Source: Dysgonamonadaceae bacterium (GTDB lineage Bacteria; Bacteroidota; Bacteroidia; Bacteroidales; Azobacteroidaceae). From it: a stretch of DNA of 5,257 nt. Shown piece by piece: positions 1-5,257 of the stretch. The translations under genes and the position numbers were made by a program. The first letter of the stretch is position 1; each line of letters starts with the position of its first letter. Under the pieces are notes generated by a model. The model did not search any database and had not been told where the DNA came from. It worked only from the letters and a program-made list of their open reading frames with translations. The stretch is taken from contig JAITTA010000254.1 in the NCBI GenBank assembly GCA_031287395.1, positions 1 to 5,257 of the forward strand, in the 5' to 3' direction.

Positions 1-246
1 GTTATTGTTGAAGATATTATTGATACGGGACATACAATTTGTCAATTGATGGAAACAATTTCAAAAGATAATCCGGCATCATTAAAGGTGGCTACGTTAT
101 TATTTAAACCGGAATCGCTTAAAATAAAAGTTTCTCCGGATTATGTTGCTATGAATATACCGTCCGACTTTATTGTCGGGTATGGTCTGGATTATGATGG
201 GCATGGAAGAAATCTGAGGGATATTTATAAATTAAGGGAAGTATAA
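1..246 (+). CDS. hpt: Hypoxanthine phosphoribosyltransferase, C-terminal part (5' end outside window)
   Basis: This is the end of a purine-salvage phosphoribosyltransferase, which joins hypoxanthine (often also guanine) to PRPP to give the nucleotide in the cytoplasm. The reading frame is open from base 1, giving 81 visible residues. The first 12, VIVEDIIDTGHT, are the PRPP-binding loop of this family, with the two acidic residues E-D followed by D-T-G-x-T. The C-terminal block IPSDFIVGYGLDYDGHGRN matches the family's purine-binding end (VGYGLDY; the aspartate after it usually lies near the metal/base site). The full protein is normally about 175-180 residues, so roughly the first 95 are missing to the left. 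The ATG at base 46 lies inside the PRPP domain and is not the start. The stop codon overlaps the adk start by one base (TAATG), which suggests translational coupling. hpt next to adk is a familiar order in Bacteroidales. Another type I phosphoribosyltransferase is possible but much less likely. Confidence 0.93.
   Translation, partial: VIVEDIIDTGHTICQLMETISKDNPASLKVATLLFKPESLKIKVSPDYVAMNIPSDFIVGYGLDYDGHGRNLRDIYKLREV
234..239 (+). promoter_or_regulatory. Possible ribosome binding site of adk
   Basis: The purine run AAGGGA lies inside the last codons of hpt and ends six bases before the adk ATG. It is the only good Shine-Dalgarno-like match at a plus-strand junction in this window; the obg and cyuA starts show none. 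Bacteroidota generally depend little on such sites, so its role is an inference. It supports the chosen adk start. Confidence 0.4.
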
Positions 247-815
247 TGTTAAACATTGTGATTTTTGGTGCTCCGGGGTCAGGAAAAGGCACACAAAGCG
301 AATTAATCATTCGGAAATATGAATTGAAGCATATTTCAACGGGAGATATTTTACGTAAGGAAATAGAAAAGCACTCTGAACTTGGTTTGTTGGCGGACAA
401 ATACATTTCAAAAGGGGAATTGGTCCCCGATGAATTGATTGTTGGTATATTGGGAACTATTCTGGATGAAAATAAAAAAATCAAAGGATTTATCTTTGAT
501 GGATTTCCGCGTACGTTGAAACAAGGAGAGGCCTTGGATAAAATGTTGAGGGAGAAGGATACCAGTGTGGTTGCTGTGCTGAATCTGTCTGTAGAAGAAA
601 ATGAATTGATTCAACGTTTACTGAAGAGAGGTGAGATTTCCGGTCGTTCGGATGACAACATGGAAACGATACAGTCCCGATTGGATGTTTACCGTAATCA
701 GACAGAACCTCTGAAAGAGTATTATAAAAAACAGGGAAAGTTGATTACTATCAAAGGAGATACTATTGAGGATGTATTTGAAAAAATAACCGATACGTTA
801 GACCGAATGTTATAA
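246..815 (+). CDS. adk: Adenylate kinase (short-LID form)
   Basis: Adenylate kinase catalyses ATP + AMP = 2 ADP in the cytoplasm and keeps the adenylate pools balanced. The protein is 189 residues and looks complete. Visible motifs are the P-loop GAPGSGKGT (residues 8-16), the AMP-binding STGD (31-34), the signature DGFPRT (85-90), and the arginines of the LID and closing region: R128 and R134 in RGEISGRSDD, R145, and R150 in YRNQTEPL. The LID is the short type: only about ten residues occupy the place of the roughly 38-residue lid of long forms such as E. coli Adk, and there are no zinc cysteines. A length near 190 is usual for the short form. The start overlaps the hpt stop by one base and has a purine-rich stretch in front of it; the P-loop begins at residue 8, as expected for a true N terminus. 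obg follows after two bases. A UMP-CMP kinase has similar motifs, but the bacterial context favours Adk. Confidence 0.97.
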   Translation: MLNIVIFGAPGSGKGTQSELIIRKYELKHISTGDILRKEIEKHSELGLLADKYISKGELVPDELIVGILGTILDENKKIKGFIFDGFPRTLKQGEALDKMLREKDTSVVAVLNLSVEENELIQRLLKRGEISGRSDDNMETIQSRLDVYRNQTEPLKEYYKKQGKLITIKGDTIEDVFEKITDTLDRML

Positions 816-817
816 AA

Positions 818-1951
818 ATGTCTGAATCTAATTTTGTTGATTACGTAAAAATTTATTGCCGTTCCGGAAAAGGAGGTCGTGGTTCTTCCCATTTCCGGAG
901 AGAAAAATACATACCCAGGGGAGGCCCTGATGGTGGAGACGGCGGGAAAGGAGGCAGTGTTATACTGCGTGGAAACCGTAATTATTGGACTTTGCTCCAC
1001 CTGAAATACGAGAGGCATATCCTTGCCGAACATGGAGAATCGGGTAGCGGTAAACTTTGTCATGGAAAAGCAGGAGAAGATAAAATTATTGAAGTGCCTT
1101 GCGGAACGGTTATTTTTGATGGAGATACGGGTGAGTTTGTTTGTGATATTACGCATGACGGACAGGAAGTTATCCTGTTGAAAGGAGGGAAAGGCGGACT
1201 TGGGAATAATCATTTTAAGACGGCTACCAATCAGGCTCCTCGTTATGCCCAACCGGGAGAACCTTTTGAGGAAAGACGGGTTATATTGCAACTGAAGTTG
1301 CTGGCGGATGTAGGGCTTGTCGGTTTTCCTAATGCGGGTAAATCGACGTTGTTGTCTGTTGTTTCTGCTGCAAAACCGAAGATAGCCAATTACCCGTTTA
1401 CCACGCTGGAGCCGAACTTAGGCATTGTGAGTGTTCGTGACGGACATTCTTTTGTAATGGCCGATATTCCCGGGATAATTGAAGGGGCAAGTGAAGGAAA
1501 AGGCCTTGGACTAAGATTCCTGAGGCATATAGAGCGGAATTCATTGTTACTGTTCATGATTCCGGCTGATGCCGAAGATATTAAAAAAGAATACGATGTC
1601 CTTCTGAATGAACTTCTGAAATACAATCCCGAATTACTGGATAAAAAACGTATTCTTGCCGTCACCAAATCGGATATGCTGGACGATGAACTGGAAGAGG
1701 CTCTGAGTGAAGATTTACCCGAATTACCTTGTATTTTTATCTCTTCAATTACTCAAAAAGGAATTCAGAAGTTGAAAGATATGCTTTGGAAAGAATTGAA
1801 TGAACAGGATTTCCGCGATATGGACAGTATTGTGCACCGGTCTATGGAAATTTGTCTGGAAGATGTGGATGATGATTTTGATTTCGATTTGCCTGAAGAA
1901 GCGGACGATGATGTTAGTGAGATTGATTATGATGAATTTGACGGCGGCTAA
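818..1951 (+). CDS. obg: Obg family GTPase (ribosome assembly / stress control)
   Basis: Obg (ObgE, CgtA) is an essential GTPase that binds the 50S subunit late in assembly and links it to the stringent response. The 377-residue protein has all three expected parts. Residues 1-158 are the glycine-rich Obg fold (runs such as GKGGRG, GGPDGGDGGKGG and KGGKGGLGN). Residues about 160-330 are the G domain: G1 GFPNAGKST (169-177), G2 TT (195-196) in YPFTTLEPN, G3 DIPG (216-219), G4 TKSD (283-286), and G5 at ISS (308-310). Residues about 346-377 are a short, very acidic tail rich in Asp and Glu. The G4 motif has Thr where NKxD has Asn; from memory this is usual in Bacteroidales Obg and does not by itself mean loss of guanine specificity. 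The ATG lies two bases after the adk stop, with no clear Shine-Dalgarno sequence; the N terminus FVDYVKIYCRSGKGG matches the family's beginning, which fixes the start. Confidence 0.97.
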   Translation: MSESNFVDYVKIYCRSGKGGRGSSHFRREKYIPRGGPDGGDGGKGGSVILRGNRNYWTLLHLKYERHILAEHGESGSGKLCHGKAGEDKIIEVPCGTVIFDGDTGEFVCDITHDGQEVILLKGGKGGLGNNHFKTATNQAPRYAQPGEPFEERRVILQLKLLADVGLVGFPNAGKSTLLSVVSAAKPKIANYPFTTLEPNLGIVSVRDGHSFVMADIPGIIEGASEGKGLGLRFLRHIERNSLLLFMIPADAEDIKKEYDVLLNELLKYNPELLDKKRILAVTKSDMLDDELEEALSEDLPELPCIFISSITQKGIQKLKDMLWKELNEQDFRDMDSIVHRSMEICLEDVDDDFDFDLPEEADDDVSEIDYDEFDGG

Positions 1952-1954
1952 TTT

Positions 1955-3238
1955 ATGATAATAGCTTCTGAAAAAGATAAAATCCTGAAACTTATCCGTC
2001 AGGAAGTGGTTCCGGCCATTGGTTGTACGGAGCCTGTTGCCGTATCGTTGGCTGTTGCCAGGGCTGCGGAGATTTTAGGTGCATTGCCGGAAAAGATACA
2101 AGTTTATTTGAGTGCAAATGTCCTGAAAAATGCGATGGGAGTCGGTATTCCGGGTACCGGAATGATCGGTTTACCTATTGCAATTGCTTTGGGCGCTTTG
2201 ATTGGAAAACCGGAGTATCGGCTTGAAGTCCTGAAAGAGATCACTCCGGAGGCTTTGGATGCCGGGAAAAAAATGATCGATGAGAAGCGGATTTCCGTTT
2301 TGTTGAAAGAGGATACGGAGGATAAATTGTATATTGAGGCGATTTGCTCTGATGGAAATAACCGATCCCGGGTAATCATTCGTCACCAGCATACCAATAT
2401 CTGCTTTGAAGAACGAAACGGCCGGGTATTGTTGGATACCCAACAGGAATCCGGCGAAGAAACCGGCGAAGATACTGTGGAGTTAACCTTGAGAAAGGTT
2501 TATGATTTCGCCATGGAAATGCCTTTGGATGAAATCTGTTTTATTCTTGATTCCGGACGGATGAATAAAAACGCAGCGCTTGAATCTTTCAAACATAATT
2601 TCGGACATGCATTGGGTAAGACCCTGATTGGCCGGTACGAAAAACAGATTATGGGCGACGGACTGCTTTCTAAAATGCTGTCTAATACTTCTGCTGCCTG
2701 CGATGCACGTATGGCTGGGGCTATGATTTCCGTGATGAGTAATTCCGGTAGTGGAAACCAGGGGTTGACAACAACCGTACCGGTAATCATTTATGCGGAA
2801 GAAACCAATCAACCGGAAGAAAAACTAATCCGGGCATTGATGTTGAGTAACCTGACGGTCATTTATATCAAGCAAAACCTGGGAAGACTATCGGCTTTAT
2901 GTGGTTGCGTTGTGGCTTCTACCGGTTCCAGTTGTGGAATTACCTATTTGATGGGGGGAGGATATAAAGAAATTACTTTTGCAGTGAAAAATATGATTGC
3001 AAACCTCACAGGGATGATCTGCGACGGTGCGAAACCCAGTTGTTCCCTGAAAGTTACCAGCGGTGTATCGACTGCCGTTTTTTCGGCTATGATGGCTATG
3101 GAAGGAAAATCCGTTACTTCTGTGGAGGGAATTATCGATGATGATGTCGATCAATCCATCCGCAATCTGACTTCTATCGGAAAAGAAGGGATGAATGAAA
3201 CCGATAAACTGATCTTACGGATAATGACGTGTAAATAA
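1955..3238 (+). CDS. cyuA: UPF0597 family protein, probable Fe-S L-cysteine desulfidase / L-serine dehydratase-like
   Basis: The protein belongs to the family of E. coli CyuA (YhaM) and archaeal L-cysteine desulfidase, related to the alpha chain of Fe-S L-serine dehydratase. Characterised members split L-cysteine into pyruvate, ammonia and sulfide using an oxygen-sensitive [4Fe-4S] cluster; many relatives are annotated only as UPF0597. It is 427 residues, about full family length, without a signal peptide, so cytoplasmic. The conserved cysteines are visible: C24 in AIGCTEP (likely catalytic), and C316 (LCGC), C356 and C363 (CDGAKPSC), probably the three cluster ligands. Other family blocks are GIPGTG (65-69 region), SNSGSGNQG (262-270) and a glycine-rich GITYLMGGG (328-336). 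Residues 161-175 form an acidic, variable segment containing a small duplicated motif. The ATG is three bases after the obg stop and the conserved GCTEP block lies about 20 residues in, as expected. Cysteine versus serine as substrate cannot be decided from sequence. Sulfide production from cysteine is therefore an inference. Confidence 0.85.
   Translation: MIIASEKDKILKLIRQEVVPAIGCTEPVAVSLAVARAAEILGALPEKIQVYLSANVLKNAMGVGIPGTGMIGLPIAIALGALIGKPEYRLEVLKEITPEALDAGKKMIDEKRISVLLKEDTEDKLYIEAICSDGNNRSRVIIRHQHTNICFEERNGRVLLDTQQESGEETGEDTVELTLRKVYDFAMEMPLDEICFILDSGRMNKNAALESFKHNFGHALGKTLIGRYEKQIMGDGLLSKMLSNTSAACDARMAGAMISVMSNSGSGNQGLTTTVPVIIYAEETNQPEEKLIRALMLSNLTVIYIKQNLGRLSALCGCVVASTGSSCGITYLMGGGYKEITFAVKNMIANLTGMICDGAKPSCSLKVTSGVSTAVFSAMMAMEGKSVTSVEGIIDDDVDQSIRNLTSIGKEGMNETDKLILRIMTCK
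2450..2473 (+). repeat. In-frame 12-base tandem duplication inside the cyuA-like gene
   Basis: Two adjacent 12-base units, TCCGGCGAAGAA and ACCGGCGAAGAT, share the 10-base core CCGGCGAAGA (2451-2460 and 2463-2472). They encode SGEE followed by TGED at residues 166-173. The unit keeps the reading frame and lies in an acidic, probably surface-exposed segment, so it looks like a small slippage duplication rather than a functional site. Confidence 0.6.
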
Positions 3239-3265
3239 AATAATCGTTCCGTTATAGTTTTATTT
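3233..3265. terminator. Possible bidirectional A/T-rich terminator hairpin between convergent genes
   Basis: AAATAAAA (3233-3240) and TTTTATTT (3258-3265) are perfect 8-base inverted repeats. Between them TAA (3241-3243) can pair with TTA (3252-3254) and CG (3245-3246) with CG (3250-3251), leaving one bulged base (3244), a three-base bulge (3255-3257) and a three-base loop. Read from either side, the distal arm is T-rich, as in bidirectional terminators between convergent genes. It begins in the last sense codon of the cyuA-like gene and ends one base before the sulfatase stop codon. The stem is weak because it is nearly all A/T, so its activity is an inference. Confidence 0.5.
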
Positions 3266-3266
3266 C

Positions 3267-4805
3267 TTAATTAAATATGTAGGGGATCTGGTCGGAAAGA
3301 ATCCGGTCTCTGAACCAAGGATCATTGATTTCCTTTAATAATACAGCCATTTTTTTACACAATTCATTATATACTTTAAAGTATCTATTTATATTCAGAT
3401 TATTTAACTGATACGGGTCGGTAATATCATCGAATAACAAGGTTTTTCGTACTTTTTTCGTATTCTTATCAATATAAATAGCCAATGTATAGCGTTCTGT
3501 TTTGATACCTCTTGCAGAAGGGAAATAAGAGGTAACCAGTCCTTTTGCATCTTTTTCTCCGTCCATGTTCTGGATATACAATGCCGCTTGGGGACGTTTT
3601 ATTCCTTTCCGGTAGAAAACGTGGGAAAAATCGCGACCCTGAACGGATTTGGGTATTCGATTATTTAGCCCGCAAAGGCCCAATATCGTGGGCATAATGT
3701 CGGGGGAGGACAGCAGAAGAGGATCCACCTGCGGTTTGATTTTACCCGGATATCGCACAATGAACGGGATATTCAACGATTCTGTATAAGGCGAGTTTTT
3801 CGGGTCGTCTGTTCCCTGGCTACACATGGTTTCTCCATGATCGGAAGCAAAGATAACAATCGTATTTTTATCGAGGCCCAGATCTTTCAGAGCCGTCAGT
3901 ATTCGTCCGAATTCCCTGTCAACACCTGTTATTGAAGCAAAGTAGAACCGGCTGTCGGCCGCTTTTTTCATTTCAAGATCGACATTCGGCCTTATCAGTA
4001 ATCTATCTAATGGTATGTCCTTATACAGGTTATAGTCCTCCTCCATACAGTCTTCCGTAGAATTGTAGGGGCTATGCGGTGGATTCATGGCAACCATCAG
4101 GAAGAAAGGTTTTTCCCTATTTCTTACATTATTTTCATTTTTGAGGTATTCTATCGCTTTATCTGCTTCATGTTTGGGAGACCATTCTTTTATTTCGTGG
4201 CGTTTGCCGTTGGTATCCCAGTAATGAGGCTGTTTGTGGACGTCGAATGTGCCGTAAGAGTACCAGTAATTAAATCCATGCCTGCGTTCGGGAGGGGTAT
4301 AAGCATCCCAGACCGGTTTGGAATTTTCTACGTAGCATCCCGCATTTTCAGGATCGTTGGGTGTCGGGAAGTCGGCATGAAGTTTTCCTATGTAGGCGCA
4401 ATCATATCCCGATCGACTGAAGACATCGCTTATCGTGACAGCGTCGGTTCGTAATGAGCTGACCGGGCGGTTACTATTACAATTAAGCGGTATGCCGCTA
4501 CCGTCCGGATACATCCCCGTCAGGAGCATGCCCCGGTGAGGACTGCTCAGAGGGCAATTACTCACTGCTGAGGAAAGGACAAAGGATTCTTTGGCAAACC
4601 GGTTCAGGTTAGGTGTATGAACCGGGTCTGCTCTAAAATTCACTTTATCTTTGAATCCCTCTTCATTCCAGAAATCCAGGGCCTGGTTTCTGAACTGATC
4701 GGGGAATACATAAATGACATTCGGATGTTCTTGAGAATAAGCGGAAAGTGCCAGTAAGCCGGCACTTCCGATTAAAAGACTCTTGTTTTTAGAATAATTC
4801 ATCAT
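3267..4805 (-). CDS. Exported S1-family (formylglycine) sulfatase, serine-type active site
   Basis: This is a type I sulfatase of the alkaline-phosphatase fold, removing sulfate esters from sugars, probably in the periplasm. It is 512 residues, a usual length. Residues 1-24 are a signal peptide (lysines at 6 and 8, then the hydrophobic stretch LLIGSAGLLALSA); no lipobox cysteine is seen. The core signature is SSPHRGMLLTG (87-97), matching C/S-x-P-x-R-x4-T-G, so the residue matured to formylglycine should be S87. C84 lies three residues before it and does not fit the spacing. Other sites are D36-Q37 (metal), GKLH (140-143; K141 and H143), NPPHSPY (241-247; H244) and SDHGE (321-325; D322 and H323). 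The C-terminal part ends with the usual RGIKTERYT and DPYQLNNL blocks (432-470). Serine-type enzymes need an anSME radical-SAM maturase, not seen here. The GH88 gene 18 bases upstream implies a shared operon and a uronate-containing sulfated glycan. The exact substrate and subfamily are not determinable here. Confidence 0.93.
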   Translation of the reverse strand: MMNYSKNKSLLIGSAGLLALSAYSQEHPNVIYVFPDQFRNQALDFWNEEGFKDKVNFRADPVHTPNLNRFAKESFVLSSAVSNCPLSSPHRGMLLTGMYPDGSGIPLNCNSNRPVSSLRTDAVTISDVFSRSGYDCAYIGKLHADFPTPNDPENAGCYVENSKPVWDAYTPPERRHGFNYWYSYGTFDVHKQPHYWDTNGKRHEIKEWSPKHEADKAIEYLKNENNVRNREKPFFLMVAMNPPHSPYNSTEDCMEEDYNLYKDIPLDRLLIRPNVDLEMKKAADSRFYFASITGVDREFGRILTALKDLGLDKNTIVIFASDHGETMCSQGTDDPKNSPYTESLNIPFIVRYPGKIKPQVDPLLLSSPDIMPTILGLCGLNNRIPKSVQGRDFSHVFYRKGIKRPQAALYIQNMDGEKDAKGLVTSYFPSARGIKTERYTLAIYIDKNTKKVRKTLLFDDITDPYQLNNLNINRYFKVYNELCKKMAVLLKEINDPWFRDRILSDQIPYIFN

Positions 4806-4811
4806 CCTTCC
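4806..4811 (-). promoter_or_regulatory. Possible ribosome binding site of the sulfatase
   Basis: On the minus strand GGAAGG directly abuts the first ATG (4803-4805). It is three bases from the second ATG (4800-4802), so it fits the second start slightly better; both give nearly the same signal peptide. The preceding 18-base gap between GH88 and the sulfatase holds nothing else that I recognise. Such sites matter little in Bacteroidota, so the two starts cannot be separated with confidence. Confidence 0.3.
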
Positions 4812-4823
4812 GGTGTAATTGTT

Positions 4824-5257
4824 TTATTTTTGTTCCGAATCCTTTTTCCGGCACAGGGCTTCAAGGAAATAATAATCGGCATAGTTCAAAGGTACGTCAA
4901 TTTCCGAATTGTGTGGTATACTTCCTACCGAATGCATCAGAATAAAATTTCCGTTCGTTCCCGCTTTAGCTCTGTACCTGTCGGATCCCAAAGAGTTCAT
5001 GATTTTATCCGCTGTTTCCTTATAACCTTTATCTTTGATATAAGTTTCCAGTTCGTACAAGGCGGAGGCTGTGATGGCCGCAGCGGACGCGTCGCGCGGT
5101 TCGTCCGGAATATTGGGAGCGTCATAGTCCCAATAGGGAACCAGGTCTTCAGGAAGATTCCTGTTGTTGAAAATGAATTTATAGATGTTTTCAGCCTGAT
5201 CGAGATACTTCTTATCCTGTGTGTACCGGTAACAGGTGATATATCCGTACAAGGCCC
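4824..5257 (-). CDS. GH88 unsaturated uronyl hydrolase, C-terminal part (5' end outside window)
   Basis: This is the C-terminal third of a glycoside hydrolase family 88 enzyme, which removes the 4,5-unsaturated uronic acid left at the end of oligosaccharides by polysaccharide lyases, by hydrating the double bond. The frame stays open to the right edge: 143 whole codons are visible, against roughly 380-400 residues for the family. The TTG at 5250-5252 encodes an internal leucine in ALYGYITCYRYT and is not a start. Recognisable GH88 blocks are the YGY helix at the beginning, VPYWDYDAPNIPDEPRDASA (38-57, counting that leucine as 1), then a YRA-x-x-G-T-N stretch and HSVGSIP (107-113), and the closing DVPLNYADYYFLEALCR (119-135). 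These belong to the (alpha/alpha)6 barrel. The catalytic aspartates known for the family lie in the missing N-terminal part, as does any signal peptide. The sulfatase follows after 18 bases in the same direction. GH105 is a related alternative, but the end blocks fit GH88 better. Confidence 0.9.
   Translation of the reverse strand, partial: ALYGYITCYRYTQDKKYLDQAENIYKFIFNNRNLPEDLVPYWDYDAPNIPDEPRDASAAAITASALYELETYIKDKGYKETADKIMNSLGSDRYRAKAGTNGNFILMHSVGSIPHNSEIDVPLNYADYYFLEALCRKKDSEQK

Noticed and set aside
46..246. A separate 66-residue protein starting at ATG 46
   Set aside because: The frame is open back to base 1 and the residues before it form the PRPP-binding loop, so this ATG is an internal methionine of hpt.
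722..1291. 189-codon minus-strand open frame opposite adk and obg
   Set aside because: It lies opposite strongly conserved Obg-domain and adk coding sequence, its translation has no recognisable motif, and its composition looks like an antisense shadow.
2483..2812. Overlapping minus-strand open frames of 96-109 codons inside the cyuA-like gene
   Set aside because: Two different frames are open over the same conserved stretch of the real gene, as expected from its codon use; neither shows a motif or a plausible neighbour.
4074..4454. 126-codon plus-strand open frame inside the sulfatase region
   Set aside because: It is antisense to the conserved middle of the sulfatase, including the GKLH motif, and its translation matches no family I know.
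4540..4554. C84 of the sulfatase as the formylglycine residue
   Set aside because: From C84 the required Pro two residues later and Arg four residues later are absent (C-P-L-S-S), whereas S87 gives the exact S-x-P-x-R spacing.

Overview
The window looks like a chromosomal stretch from a member of the Bacteroidota, most likely the order Bacteroidales. The evidence is a short-LID adenylate kinase joined to hpt and obg, an Obg with a TKSD G4 motif and an acidic tail, and a neighbouring periplasmic sulfatase plus GH88 hydrolase of the kind found in polysaccharide utilisation loci. I cannot name the genus from the sequence alone. Coding density is very high, with no gene-free stretch longer than about 30 bases.

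Bases 1-3238 hold a tightly packed plus-strand gene run: the 3' end of hpt (hypoxanthine phosphoribosyltransferase), adk (adenylate kinase), obg (ribosome-associated GTPase), and a protein of the UPF0597 / L-cysteine desulfidase family (CyuA-like). The junctions are a 1-base overlap, then gaps of 2 and 3 bases, so these four genes are very probably one transcript. The first three are housekeeping genes of purine salvage, adenylate balance and ribosome assembly. The fourth is a probable Fe-S enzyme of cysteine or serine catabolism. Its promoter would lie left of the window.

Bases 3267-5257 run on the minus strand and belong to a different functional unit: a GH88-type unsaturated uronyl hydrolase (upstream, cut by the right edge) followed 18 bases later by an exported S1-family sulfatase. 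Together they fit the breakdown of a sulfated, uronate-containing polysaccharide such as a glycosaminoglycan: a lyase (not seen) makes unsaturated oligosaccharides, the sulfatase removes sulfate esters, and GH88 removes the unsaturated uronic acid. The actual glycan cannot be decided from this window.

The two units converge. The 28-base gap between their stop codons contains most of an A/T-rich inverted repeat that could end transcription from both sides. I see no RNA gene, insertion sequence, CRISPR array or phage gene, and no clear sign of a new kind of system. The most interesting points are the serine-type (not cysteine-type) active-site motif of the sulfatase, its reduced N-terminal metal motif, and the CyuA-like gene directly behind obg.
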